Assembly: GCF_001612985.1 (NCBI RefSeq)
Contig: NZ_BDBM01000017.1
Location: 62,001 to 126,000, forward strand
DNA: 64,000 nucleotides
Origin: Nocardia gamkensis NBRC 108242
GTDB taxonomy: Bacteria > Actinomycetota > Actinomycetes > Mycobacteriales > Mycobacteriaceae
Reading direction: 5' to 3'
Below the pieces are notes generated by a model, which worked only from the letters and a program-made list of their open reading frames with translations, was not told the origin of the DNA and ran no database searches. This document shows, piece after piece, positions 24,745-33,360 of the stretch. Each line of letters opens with the position of its first letter. The first letter of the stretch is position 1. Made by a program: the position numbers and the translations under genes.

Positions 24745-25431
24745 CTACGCGCCGAACTCGGCGTCGATGCCGGAACGCACCGCGGCGAGCACCTGCGCAC
24801 GCACCCGCAGTTTCGTCCCGGCGTGCGCCGCGAAGTCGATTCCGGTCAATCGGTGCGCTTCGGCCGTCGCGCGCGTGCGCAGGTCGTCCGCGTCGGCGGC
24901 GAGCACGTCGAGAAAGCCGAATTCCCTGGCTTCCTCGGGCCCGACCAGGATTCCGGTGTTCGCCGCCCGGTCGAATCCGGGCGCGGTGAGCCGGTGCCGC
25001 GCCGCTTCCACGCCGTAGTGCGGGATGGTCAGCCCGATGGCGACCTCGTTGAGGCCCAGTTCGAAATCCCCCATGACACCGAATCGCACGTCGGTAGCCA
25101 GCAGCGTGAACGCTCCCTGGGCGATCGCGTGCCCCGGACAGGCCGCCACGACGGGATACGGGAAACCGAGCAGCCGATGGACCAGGTTGCCACCGGCTCG
25201 CAGAGTACGGCTGATGTCGTCGGCGGAACGGGAGAACGTCGCCAGGTCGTAGCCGGCCGAGAACATCCGGGGGCGCCCGGTCAACAGGACGACCGCCCGG
25301 TCGGCCTCGGCCCGGTCCAAGGCGGCGGCGATGGCGCCGATCATGTTCTCGGACATGACATTCGCCTTGCCGTCGTCGAGCGTGATCGTGGCGACCCCGC
25401 CGTCGAGCCGGTAGGTGACGAGTTCGGTCAT
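24745..25431 (-). CDS. enoyl-CoA hydratase/isomerase (crotonase) family protein
   Basis: A 228-residue crotonase-fold protein, on the short side for the family (usually about 250-260). It has TITLDDGKANVMSENM, the first oxyanion-hole loop RPRMFSAGYDL, and the second CPGHAIAQGAFTLLATDVRFG. The usual catalytic glutamates are not obvious: the second-loop region reads LGLNEVAIGL, which keeps one Glu typical of hydratases and isomerases. Acts on acyl-CoA thioesters. First gene of an operon with a TetR regulator. RBS GAGGAGG lies right before the start and the operator lies just upstream. Confidence 0.88.
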   Translation of the reverse strand: MTELVTYRLDGGVATITLDDGKANVMSENMIGAIAAALDRAEADRAVVLLTGRPRMFSAGYDLATFSRSADDISRTLRAGGNLVHRLLGFPYPVVAACPGHAIAQGAFTLLATDVRFGVMGDFELGLNEVAIGLTIPHYGVEAARHRLTAPGFDRAANTGILVGPEEAREFGFLDVLAADADDLRTRATAEAHRLTGIDFAAHAGTKLRVRAQVLAAVRSGIDAEFGA

Positions 25432-25440
25432 GGCAGCCTC

Positions 25441-25473
25441 CTCTAGAGCAGAACTCTAGAGTATCACTCTAGT
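25441..25473. promoter_or_regulatory. three CTCTAG boxes at 13-bp spacing, probable TetR operator
   Basis: CTCTAG occurs at 25441, 25454 and 25467, each exactly 13 bp apart; the central copy is the perfect palindrome ACTCTAGAGT (25453-25462). A -10-like TACTCT on the minus strand lies inside the array, immediately upstream of the crotonase start. Binding of the cotranscribed TetR protein would block transcription. Confidence 0.7.
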
Positions 25474-25658
25474 ATCTGGCGCAGCTAACCCTGGGCTCCA
25501 GGCCGGAGGGCGGGTTTCGGACCAGGTGTCGTTACGGCAACGAGACGAAACGGCGGCCGCGGATCCGCCGATACAGGAAACACATGATGCTGCCGAAAAA
25601 GCCTGGCGCGTCCGGGCTTCGGACTAGCCTCGGGACAGGCTCAGGTGAAGGAAGCGAC

Positions 25659-26906
25659 ATGACCGCAGCAACCGTCATCCGCCCGCTGGCGCCGAGCGAA
25701 GCGATCTTCGCCAACAGCGAAGTGCTCGTCGGCTATTCGCTTCGGGTCGCGGGGCGGTTGGATCTCGCCGCGCTTTCGGCGGCGTTCGAAGCCGTGGTTC
25801 GCTCCCGCCCGATCCTCGGCGCCCGCCTGGAGCCGGACGGGCGCGGCGGGCACCTTCTGCTCGAATCAGCGGGGGCCGCACCGGAGCTGACCGTCGCCGA
25901 AGGCGATCCCGAGCGGTTGCTCACCGGCGCCCGGCTGGACCAGCGCACCGCGGTCGCCGCGCTGGGCGTCGTCCGCGACGGCGCAGGCGCGGGGCTCACC
26001 TTGGTGACCCACCACAGCGTCGCGGATGCCTATCATTCGCTGGCCGTGTTCGCCGAGCTGTGGTCCTGCTACACCGACCTCGTCCGGCGCGGGCAGGCCG
26101 ACCTGCCGCCGCACGGCTTCCCGCGTTCGGTGGAAGACCTGCTGCACGAGCGCGGCGTGCGGAAGATCGACGCCACGGCCGTGCCGCACCGCCCCATGGA
26201 TGTCGCCCGGAGTCGCTCGGGCCCGGAGGATCCCGGCTACCTCGTCCCCCGCACCGCACGCTGCAGGCTGACCCGGAAGCAGACCGCGGCGCTGGTCGAG
26301 CTCGGGCACCGGGAGCGCACCACGATCAACGGTCTCGCCTCCGCCGCGATCCTGCTCACCGAGGCCGAGTTGCGCGGGCTGCCGCTGACCGACCTGTCCT
26401 ACACCTACTCGGTCGACCTGCGCAGCCGGGTGACGCCACCGATCGGGATGACCGATGGCACCAACGTGCTCGGCTTCGCGAACTTCGTCCCGGCGCGGCG
26501 GACCGGCGCGACGCTCATCGATCTGGCCCGCGACATCAGCGATACGCTGCGCGCCGGACTCGACACGGGCATGGTGCAGCAGACCCCGCTGCACATCCCC
26601 GAGATCACCGCGGGCCCTCCGCCGCGCGCCCCGGGAATCGTGCTGGCCACCAACTGGGGACGCGTGCGCAGACCACGGGTGCCGGACGAGCTGCGGATCA
26701 CCGACTTCCGCTCGATCATGCTCGGCAAGCCGGACAAGACCGGGCACCGGCTCCAGCAGCCGAGCGGCACCATCATCATCAGCACCTTCGACGACCGCCT
26801 GAGCATCGAGATCCACCACCCCGAGGAAACCACCGAGGAACAGCGGGTGCGCGTCCGACTGCTCGCCGGCCACCTGTCGCAGTTCAGCGCGGCAGGGGCC
26901 GCGTGA
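25659..26906 (+). CDS. PapA5-like acyltransferase (condensation-domain fold)
   Basis: A 415-residue acyltransferase of the PapA/condensation superfamily. The opening VIRPLAPSEAIFANSEV aligns in form with mycobacterial PapA5, which transfers mycocerosyl groups onto phthiocerol. The active-site HHxxxD reads THHSVADAYH (about residues 124-133). The C-terminal half retains the PapA5-like RKQTAALVELGHRERTTINGL region. No polyketide synthase, acyl-AMP ligase or lipid transporter lies nearby, so the acyl donor must come from elsewhere. RBS AAGGA precedes ATG 25659; the 75-nt longer frame is less likely. Convergent with the ROK gene. Confidence 0.82.
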   Translation: MTAATVIRPLAPSEAIFANSEVLVGYSLRVAGRLDLAALSAAFEAVVRSRPILGARLEPDGRGGHLLLESAGAAPELTVAEGDPERLLTGARLDQRTAVAALGVVRDGAGAGLTLVTHHSVADAYHSLAVFAELWSCYTDLVRRGQADLPPHGFPRSVEDLLHERGVRKIDATAVPHRPMDVARSRSGPEDPGYLVPRTARCRLTRKQTAALVELGHRERTTINGLASAAILLTEAELRGLPLTDLSYTYSVDLRSRVTPPIGMTDGTNVLGFANFVPARRTGATLIDLARDISDTLRAGLDTGMVQQTPLHIPEITAGPPPRAPGIVLATNWGRVRRPRVPDELRITDFRSIMLGKPDKTGHRLQQPSGTIIISTFDDRLSIEIHHPEETTEEQRVRVRLLAGHLSQFSAAGAA

Positions 26907-26921
26907 ATCCGGCCGGAATCC

Positions 26922-28130
26922 TCAGGCGCGCGCGGCCGACGGTCGGGCCGGCGTCTGCAACGGATCGGTGAGCACGTCGGTGAAGGCCAGTTCCGCGGCG
27001 CCGATCAGGGTCGCGTCGCCGCCGAGCGCGCTGGTGCGCAACCGGACCCGTTCGCGGACGGCTTGCAGGCCGTTCACCGCCAACCGGCTGCGCACCTGCG
27101 CCGCCGAGGCCAGATAGATCTCCCGCAGCACGCCACCGAACACCACCACCGACGGATTGAAGACGTTCACCAGATTGGCGACGCCGTACCCGAGCCATTC
27201 GCCGACCTGGCGCAGCGCGTCCCGCGCCGTCGTGTCGCCCCGGGCGGCGGCCTCGACGATCGCGTCCACCGCCGCTTGCCCGGGCGGATCGCTGCGTCCC
27301 GCCGCCGCGATCAACCCCAGTTCGCCCGCTTCGGCCTCCAGACAGCCCCGGGATCCGCAGGCGCAGGGCCGCCCACCCGGATTCACGATCATGTGGCCGA
27401 CTTCTCCGCCGTAACCGCCGTCCCCACCGAGCAATTCGCCGTTGACGATGATGCCGCCGCCGATGCCGACATCGCCGTGCAGGTAGATCGAGTTCGCCAG
27501 GCCGACGCAGACACCGCGTTCGCGTTCGGCCAGCGCGCCGAGGTTGGCGTTGTTGCCGACCGCGACGCGCAGGCCGAGATCGAGCTCCCTGGTCAGCTCG
27601 GCGCCGAAGGCGACGTCCACCCAGCCGAGATTCGGCCCGTACCGCACCACGCCGTCCTCCTCGCGGACCATGCCGCAGAACGCGACCCCGACGCCCACGC
27701 ACCGAGCGTCGGGCGCGGCCGTGGCGATCATCGCCCTGGCCATCGCCGCGAGCGCGGCGATCACCTCGTCCGGGTCGAACGCGCCGCCGGGACGGGCGGT
27801 CTCGGTGCGCTCGAGCACCGAACCGCCCAGCCCGACCCGCGCGGCGGCGAGGCGGTCGGCGCCGACGTCCAGCGCGACGACGTAGACCCGGTCGGCCCGC
27901 GGCCGCACCACCAGCGACGGCCTGCCCGCCCGTCCGGTCTGCCCGGGCAATTCCTCGCTCACCAGGCCTGCCGCCGCCAGATCGGTGGTGAGCGCGAGAA
28001 TCGTGCTGCGGTTCAACCCCATTCGCTCGGCGAGCGCGGCGCGCGACACCGCGCCGTCACGGTGCACATGCCGCAGCAACGCGGCGAGATTGCGCGTGCG
28101 GATCTCCTCGGGCGAAGGTGCTGCTCGCAT
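26922..28130 (-). CDS. ROK family transcriptional repressor of the sugar ABC operon
   Basis: A 402-residue ROK (NagC/XylR type) regulator. The N-terminal winged helix spans about residues 10-75 (RAALAERMGLNRSTILALTTDL), followed by a sugar-kinase-fold domain with the zinc motif CACGSRGCLEAEAG and GGYGGEVGHM. ROK repressors leave their operator when they bind the sugar. It is the last gene of the binding protein-ATPase-permease operon (31 bp after the permease). Two palindromes over the operon promoter are its probable sites. The sugar is likely xylose or a related pentose, by resemblance of the transporter and operator. Confidence 0.9.
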   Translation of the reverse strand: MRAAPSPEEIRTRNLAALLRHVHRDGAVSRAALAERMGLNRSTILALTTDLAAAGLVSEELPGQTGRAGRPSLVVRPRADRVYVVALDVGADRLAAARVGLGGSVLERTETARPGGAFDPDEVIAALAAMARAMIATAAPDARCVGVGVAFCGMVREEDGVVRYGPNLGWVDVAFGAELTRELDLGLRVAVGNNANLGALAERERGVCVGLANSIYLHGDVGIGGGIIVNGELLGGDGGYGGEVGHMIVNPGGRPCACGSRGCLEAEAGELGLIAAAGRSDPPGQAAVDAIVEAAARGDTTARDALRQVGEWLGYGVANLVNVFNPSVVVFGGVLREIYLASAAQVRSRLAVNGLQAVRERVRLRTSALGGDATLIGAAELAFTDVLTDPLQTPARPSAARA

Positions 28131-28161
28131 TCACCGGGCTTTCGTCACGGGGCTGGGGGGT

Positions 28162-29397
28162 TCATCGCTGTAGGAGCGCACGCCTACGGGACAGGGCGTC
28201 CACTCCGGCCGCCAAGAGCAGCACGAATCCTGTCACAACGAATTTCGTGCCCGCGCTGTAGCCCATCAGCCCCATGCCGTTGTTGATCACCGCGACCACC
28301 GCGGCGCCCAGCACGGCGTCCAACATCCGCCCGCGGCCGCCGAACAGGCTGGTGCCGCCGATCACCGCCGCGCCGACCGCCGTGAGCAGCACGTCGCTGC
28401 CGCCGGTGTTCGGATCGACGGAGTTCGCGCGCGACGCGGCGATGAGTCCGCCGACCGCCGCCATGGTCGAACACAGCACGAAGGCGGTGATCTTCACGCG
28501 ATCCACGGCGATGCCCGCGCGCCGGGCGGCCTCGGCATTGCCGCCGACGGCGTAGATGTGCCTGCCGAACGCGGTGCGGTCCAGCACGAACGTCCACAGC
28601 AGCAACAGCGCCACGATCAGCGGCACGACGATGGGCATCCCCGCCAGCGAGTGCAACGCGGGGTTGCGGCTGCGCTCGCCGTTGAGCACCAGCACGGCCG
28701 CGCCCGCCACGATCGCCAGCAGCACCACGCGCACCACGACCGCCCGCGCCGTCGTGCCGGTGAGACCGAGTTTCGTGCGCGCCCGCAACTTCCGGTACTG
28801 CACGAGCGCGAATCCGGCGACCAGCACCGCGTACAACGCCCAGCCGATCGCCGGCGGCACGTTCTTGTTCGCGATCGCGACGATCGTCTCGTCGCGGATG
28901 GAGATGTTGCGACCGTTGTCCATGATCTTCAGCGCCACGCCCTGCAACGCGAGGAACGCCGCCAGCGTCACCACGAACGACGGGATCCCGATCTTCACCA
29001 CGACCGTGCCGATCACGAGCCCGATCACCACGCCGGTGAGCAGCGACACCAGCACCGCCGCGTACCACGGCCATCCTTTGTCGGTGAGCAGCACGGCGAG
29101 CACGGCGGCGCACACACCGCTGGTGAACCCGGCCGACAAATCGATCTCGCCGAGCAGCAGCACGAAGATCAGCCCCATCGCGATCACCGCGATCGCCGCA
29201 CCCTGCGTGAACAGATTGGCGAAGTTGGCCTCGGACATGAAGACCGGGCGCGCCGCCCAGAAGACGGCCGAGAGCACGACGAGTGCGATCACCGAGGGCA
29301 ACGCCCCCATGTCGCCGCCACGCACCCGGCCGACGTAGCCGCTCATCAGCTCGGTCACCGGCGCCGCCGGTCGCCGCTCGGTGGTCACCGCGGTCAT
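28162..29397 (-). CDS. xylH: sugar ABC transporter permease (XylH-like)
   Basis: A 411-residue permease of the ribose/xylose (BPD_transp_2) type with about ten membrane helices. GLIFVLLLGEIDLSAGFTSG and the C-terminal GGNAEAARRAGIAVDRVKITAF and GTSLFGGRGRMLDA are characteristic of carbohydrate uptake CUT2 permeases, especially the longer XylH form. It imports a monosaccharide with the ATPase and binding protein encoded just upstream. Start ATG 29397 overlaps the ATPase stop (ATGA). A much longer open frame upstream only crosses the ATPase gene in another frame. Confidence 0.92.
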   Translation of the reverse strand: MTAVTTERRPAAPVTELMSGYVGRVRGGDMGALPSVIALVVLSAVFWAARPVFMSEANFANLFTQGAAIAVIAMGLIFVLLLGEIDLSAGFTSGVCAAVLAVLLTDKGWPWYAAVLVSLLTGVVIGLVIGTVVVKIGIPSFVVTLAAFLALQGVALKIMDNGRNISIRDETIVAIANKNVPPAIGWALYAVLVAGFALVQYRKLRARTKLGLTGTTARAVVVRVVLLAIVAGAAVLVLNGERSRNPALHSLAGMPIVVPLIVALLLLWTFVLDRTAFGRHIYAVGGNAEAARRAGIAVDRVKITAFVLCSTMAAVGGLIAASRANSVDPNTGGSDVLLTAVGAAVIGGTSLFGGRGRMLDAVLGAAVVAVINNGMGLMGYSAGTKFVVTGFVLLLAAGVDALSRRRALLQR

Positions 29398-30167
29398 CGG
29401 GTCGCTCCGCTCGTCTCGAGGCCGAGCGCACCGCTGCGTCCCGCCGTGATCAATTCGACGACCTGCGCGTGCGTCACGTCGGAGGTCCGTACCTGCGCGG
29501 CCATCCGGCCGAGGTAGAGCGCGGCGATCCGGTCGGACACCGCGAAGACGTCGTTCATGTTGTGCGAGATGAGCACTACCGCCAGCCCCTGGTCGGCGAG
29601 CCTGCGCACCAGCTCGAGCACCTGCTGGGTCTGCGCGACGCCCAGCGCGGCCGTCGGCTCGTCGAGGATCACCACCTTGCTGTTCCACAGCACGGCTTTC
29701 GCGATGGCCACCGTCTGGCGCTGTCCGCCGGACAGGCTGGCGACCTGCTGCCGGACCGATTTGACGGTGCGCACCGACAGGCTCGCCAGCGTCTTCCCGG
29801 CGAGTTCCTCCATCGCGTATTCGTCGAGCACGAGACCGCGCCTGCGTTCCCTGCCGAGAAACATGTTCTGGACGATGTCCAGGTTGTCGCAGAGCGCGAG
29901 ATCCTGGTAGACGATCTCGATGCCGAGCGCCGCCGCGTCGCGCGGGCTGTGCACCTGCACCGGCGTGCCATCGAAGAGGAATTCGCCCGCGTCGATCGGA
30001 TGGGTGCCGCCGATGCATTTGACCAGCGTGGACTTGCCCGCGCCGTTGTCGCCGACGAGAGCGGTAACCTCGCCGGGATAGGCGCTGAAGGCGACTTCGT
30101 GCAGGACGTGGACGGGACCGAAGCTTTTCTCTACTCCGCGTAATTCGATGACCGGCAGTTCGGACAT
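29394..30167 (-). CDS. sugar ABC transporter ATP-binding protein (single-domain)
   Basis: A 257-residue ABC ATPase. Walker A GDNGAGKSTLVKCIGG, signature ASLSGGQRQTVAIAKA, Walker B VVILDEPTAALG and the switch His in VVLISHNMND are all visible. CUT2 systems often use a tandem-duplicated ATPase of about 500 residues; this one has a single cassette, so it must dimerize. It lies between the binding protein gene and the permease gene and energizes sugar uptake. A strong hairpin in the 71-bp gap upstream may lower its expression relative to the binding protein. Confidence 0.94.
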   Translation of the reverse strand: MSELPVIELRGVEKSFGPVHVLHEVAFSAYPGEVTALVGDNGAGKSTLVKCIGGTHPIDAGEFLFDGTPVQVHSPRDAAALGIEIVYQDLALCDNLDIVQNMFLGRERRRGLVLDEYAMEELAGKTLASLSVRTVKSVRQQVASLSGGQRQTVAIAKAVLWNSKVVILDEPTAALGVAQTQQVLELVRRLADQGLAVVLISHNMNDVFAVSDRIAALYLGRMAAQVRTSDVTHAQVVELITAGRSGALGLETSGATR

Positions 30168-30191
30168 TGGGTAGCTCCTCCGAAGGATGGA

Positions 30192-30230
30192 GCCCCTTCC
30201 GCAATCCCCTCATCGAACCGCGGAAGGGGC
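30192..30230 (-). terminator. intercistronic hairpin between binding protein and ATPase genes
   Basis: GCCCCTTCCGC (30192-30202) pairs perfectly with GCGGAAGGGGC (30220-30230) across 17 nt. In sugar ABC operons such hairpins commonly stabilise the binding-protein mRNA or attenuate read-through. No T-tract follows. Confidence 0.7.
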
Positions 30231-30238
30231 GTGCGATA

Positions 30239-31318
30239 TCAGATCCCGTTGTCCGCGCAGAGTTTCGCGAACCCGCCGGTGCACAGCTCGGCCTTGGTGA
30301 CGTAGCCGTCGGCCACCACGTCCTTGACGTCGCGCGGGTAGATCGGCTTGGGCTCCAGCAGCACCGACGGCACGTCGGCGTTCGACTCCGGGTCGCGCAC
30401 CGCGCCGTTGGTGCTGCCTTGCTCCCCCTTCACCAGGGCCACCGCGAGTTTCGCGGTCGCCTCGGCCTCCTTCTGGATCGCCTTGTAGACGGTCATGCAC
30501 TGGTCGCCCGCCAGGACGTTCTGCAGGCCCTGGACCGTGGCATCCTGCCCGCTGACCGGCACCTGCCCGTTCAGCTTCTGTTTCTTCAGCACCGCGATCG
30601 CGGCGTTGGCCAAACCGTCGTTGGCCGCGACAACACCCCCGATGTCCGGCCGACCGGTGAGCATCTGTTCGAAGATGGTGCCCGCCTTGGTGTTGTCCCA
30701 TTCCGGGACGGCCTGATCGGGGCCCTTGACGTACTGGCCCCCGTCGAACCGGGCCTTCAATACTCCGTCGTAGCCGGTCTTCAACAGCGTGGCGTTGTTG
30801 TCGGTCGGTCCGCCGTTGAGATACGCGACCACCGGACGCACCGCGTTGCGATCGGTCAGGCACTGCGCGACGCCCTCGCCGAGCAGGCTGCCGACCTTCA
30901 CGTTGTCGAAGGAGACGTAGTACTGGGCGCCGCCGCCGAGAGTGAGCCGGTCGTAGTCGATCACGGTGACGCCCTGCGACTTCGCCTTCTGGATCACCGC
31001 TTTGCCGGTGCCGCTGTCCAGGTTGGTCATCACCAGGACCGTGGCGCCGTTGGTGATCATCTGGTCGGCGATGGTCTGGAAGGCGTTCTTGTCACCCTGG
31101 GCGTTCTGGATATCGGCCTGGACGCCCGCGGCCTCGAACGCCTGCTGTAAGTACTTACGGTCCGCCGTCTCCCAACGAGCGGAGGTCTTGCTGTCCGGGA
31201 GGATCACGCCGATCTGCGTTCTGCCACCGGAATTCGCGGAATCGTCGCCGCACGCGGTGAGCGTGGCGGCCAGGAGCGCGAACGACAACGCGGCAGCGCT
31301 GAACATGCCCTTGCGCAT
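30239..31318 (-). CDS. xylF: sugar-binding lipoprotein of ABC transporter (XylF-like)
   Basis: A 359-residue periplasmic-binding-protein-like lipoprotein. Signal peptide with lipobox LTAC at about residues 19-23, then a type I sugar-binding fold: IGVILPDSKTSARWETADRKYL, VIDYDRLTLGG, YVSFDNVKVG and VSGQDATVQGLQNVLAGDQCMTVYK, which match D-xylose/multiple-sugar binding proteins. Lipid-anchored on the outer face of the membrane. Start at MRKGMFSA is preferred because AAAGG lies 7 nt upstream. First gene of the operon, behind a good promoter covered by two palindromes. Confidence 0.92.
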   Translation of the reverse strand: MRKGMFSAAALSFALLAATLTACGDDSANSGGRTQIGVILPDSKTSARWETADRKYLQQAFEAAGVQADIQNAQGDKNAFQTIADQMITNGATVLVMTNLDSGTGKAVIQKAKSQGVTVIDYDRLTLGGGAQYYVSFDNVKVGSLLGEGVAQCLTDRNAVRPVVAYLNGGPTDNNATLLKTGYDGVLKARFDGGQYVKGPDQAVPEWDNTKAGTIFEQMLTGRPDIGGVVAANDGLANAAIAVLKKQKLNGQVPVSGQDATVQGLQNVLAGDQCMTVYKAIQKEAEATAKLAVALVKGEQGSTNGAVRDPESNADVPSVLLEPKPIYPRDVKDVVADGYVTKAELCTGGFAKLCADNGI

Positions 31319-31374
31319 GAGTGGGCCTTTCATCACCGGCCGGGACGATGTCCCCGCCGGTCGGAGTGGAACGA

Positions 31375-31393
31375 ATGTTGTCCACAGCAACAT
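31375..31393. promoter_or_regulatory. ROK operator-like palindrome 1
   Basis: ATGTTG-TCCACAG-CAACAT, perfect 6-bp arms with a 7-bp spacer, covering the -10 box of the xylF promoter. Confidence 0.6.
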
Positions 31394-31417
31394 ATTGGAC
31401 TGTGACCGAGCGCACAA
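31389..31417 (-). promoter_or_regulatory. promoter of the sugar ABC operon
   Basis: Read on the minus strand: TTGTGC (31412-31417), 17-bp spacer, TATGTT (31389-31394). The -35 overlaps palindrome 2 and the -10 overlaps palindrome 1. Confidence 0.7.
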
Positions 31418-31432
31418 CAACTAATTTGTTGT
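31414..31432. promoter_or_regulatory. ROK operator-like palindrome 2
   Basis: ACAACAA-CTAAT-TTGTTGT, perfect 7-bp arms. The TTGTT/AACAA content resembles XylR (ROK) operators of other Gram-positive bacteria. Confidence 0.65.
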
Positions 31433-31711
31433 TCCGAATAACAATCTCGACACGCGCGCGTTTGCTCAGGTGGACGCCGATGCGGCCGGTGCGACGAAGG
31501 GCGTGAACAGGGACGTCGGCCGACGCCCGGGACCATGCCCGCGGACGCGGCGGGATCGCGCTCGCGCCGCGCCGCGCGCCGGACACACGGCAGGGTGGCA
31601 GCTATGCGAAACGGACCACCCAGGATCGGGCGCATGACAGCGCTCCGGCACAGTACCCTTGGCGGTGAATCATGGCGCGGTAGCGACAGACTGGGATCCG
31701 GGAGGGGAACA

Positions 31712-32035
31712 GTGGACACGCTCAAGCTCGACCCGGCGGCGATGGCCGCCTACACCGCGATTGCGGACGCGGTGTCGAAACAATTGGCGTCGGCGGCCAC
31801 GGTCGCCTCCGGCGCGGTGGATCCCGACCGGCTGGCCGCCGATCTCGGCCTGGTGGGTGCGGAATTCGCGGCGCGCTTCTCGGCGGCCGTATCCGAACAC
31901 GCGGAAGCGCTGTCGACCGCCGGACAACTGGTCGGCGCCTACGGCCGGGTCCTGCGCGGTTACAGCGAGAACGCGCAGGAGGTCGACGCCGAAACGGCGG
32001 GCGCGATCACCCGTTCGGGGGAGGCACTGGCATGA
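31712..32035 (+). CDS. EspC-like ESX secretion-associated protein
   Basis: A 107-residue all-helical protein, MDTLKLDPAAMAAYTAIADAVSKQL at its start and SENAQEVDAETAGAITRSGEA at its end. Size, helical hairpin form and lack of a signal peptide fit the EspC/type VII secretion target group (related to WXG100 partners). GTG start with GGGAGGGGAAC upstream. It overlaps the next gene by 4 bp, and all three genes form one unit. EspC-type proteins are exported through ESX systems and pair with Esp partners; no ESX ATPase or membrane component lies in this window. Confidence 0.75.
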   Translation: MDTLKLDPAAMAAYTAIADAVSKQLASAATVASGAVDPDRLAADLGLVGAEFAARFSAAVSEHAEALSTAGQLVGAYGRVLRGYSENAQEVDAETAGAITRSGEALA

Positions 32036-33360
32036 GAAGCCTTATGGGACTGCGGAAACGGGCGCACACCACCCAGCCCGCCGCCGAGACCACCCGGCCG
32101 TCGAGCACCGAGCCGGGGGCCGACCCGCCGATCGTGGCCGCGCTGGTCCGCCCGCTACTGACGCTGCGCTCCTCGCTCGGCACCGGCGTCGGGGTGCCCA
32201 GCGCCGCCGCGACCGGGGCGCTCTCGGCCGCCTCCACCCAGGTGGCGGACACCGAGGGCCCGCACCGCGAAGGCCTGCATGCGCTGGAGTCCACCTGGAC
32301 CTCCCGCGCCGCCGACAGCGCGGTGCCCGCGATGCGCACCACGCAGACCCAGATCGGGGACATCTCCGATCGGGGCCCCGCCTACCTGTCCGTCCTCGCC
32401 GACGCGCACGCCACCTCGGGACGGGCGGCGCGGCAGGTCGACCAGATCATCGCCGACTTCCGGCGCGACGCACGGGAGATCTTGGACAACTCGACCTCCG
32501 CGCCGGAGACCGACGCGGTCATCGCGCGCGCCACCCAGGCGCTGCGCGACGCGCTCACCACCGTGACGGCCGCGCGCACCGAAATGGACGACCACACCAG
32601 GAGACTCGACGAGATGGGACCGCTCACGGTCACCGCACCGTCCGGCGTCTCCCACGGACAGGGACAGGCCGTCTACCCCGGTAACTCCGGGCAGGTCGTA
32701 CCCGGCGCCACCACGCCCGGCGCCACGACGCCGGCCACTACGACGCCCATGGATCCGGCCATGGCCGCGCAGCTCCAATTGCAGCAGCAGCTGATCTCCG
32801 CGGGGGTGGACCTCGGCACCACGGCCATCAACGCGGGCGTCGACATCGGCACGCACATCATCGACAAGATCGCCGAAGTCGGCATCCACGGCATCGACAC
32901 CGTCGCGGCCGCCGCGGACAAGGCGATCCCGGAACTGATCAACCCGGGCTCGACCACCAACTCCGGTACCTCCGGCACGAATGGCGACGACTCGAAGAAT
33001 TCCTCGAAGCTGTTCGACTTCGGCGGGTCGCAGGAGCACAAGCCGTCGACCGGGCCCGGTTCGGTGATCCCGCCCGGCAATTCCGCGCCCGCCGCGCGGG
33101 CGGACGTGCCGAAGCCGGAGAGCAAGCCGGCGCCCGCCGTCGCGCCGCCCGGTGACGCCACGCCGCCGACGCCTGCGGGCAGCCCGGACCGCCCCGTTCA
33201 TCCCGGCCCGACCGGCGGCATGGTGCTGCCGCCTGCTCCGCCGCCGGGCGGCGAGGACCACGAGCACAAGCCGCGCGACGGACAGCTCGGCGTGACCATC
33301 CCGTCCGCTGTGACAGCGATCGTACCGGTGCTGGGCGAATTCGACGATGACACCCCCTGA
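32032..33360 (+). CDS. large ESX-associated protein with Pro-rich C-terminus
   Basis: A 442-residue protein. Residues about 35-200 are helical and Ala-rich (LVRPLLTLRSSLGTG..., RAARQVDQIIADFRRDAREIL..., TEMDDHTRRLDEMGPL), a form like the WXG/PPE-type helical domains of ESX substrates. Residues about 215-245 are Thr/Pro repeats (GATTPGATTPATTTP), followed by a short helix block (QLISAGVDLGTTAINAGVDIG) and a disordered Pro-rich tail to the end. No signal peptide. Translationally coupled to the EspC-like gene before it and overlapping the membrane protein gene after it by 14 bp. Probably the partner substrate; family name not recognised. Confidence 0.7.
   Translation: MRSLMGLRKRAHTTQPAAETTRPSSTEPGADPPIVAALVRPLLTLRSSLGTGVGVPSAAATGALSAASTQVADTEGPHREGLHALESTWTSRAADSAVPAMRTTQTQIGDISDRGPAYLSVLADAHATSGRAARQVDQIIADFRRDAREILDNSTSAPETDAVIARATQALRDALTTVTAARTEMDDHTRRLDEMGPLTVTAPSGVSHGQGQAVYPGNSGQVVPGATTPGATTPATTTPMDPAMAAQLQLQQQLISAGVDLGTTAINAGVDIGTHIIDKIAEVGIHGIDTVAAAADKAIPELINPGSTTNSGTSGTNGDDSKNSSKLFDFGGSQEHKPSTGPGSVIPPGNSAPAARADVPKPESKPAPAVAPPGDATPPTPAGSPDRPVHPGPTGGMVLPPAPPPGGEDHEHKPRDGQLGVTIPSAVTAIVPVLGEFDDDTP

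Noticed and set aside
28162..30213. Single 683-codon minus-strand ORF reading as a long permease
   Set aside because: The N-terminal 270 codons are an out-of-frame reading of the ATPase gene; the permease starts at 29397 with an ATGA overlap.
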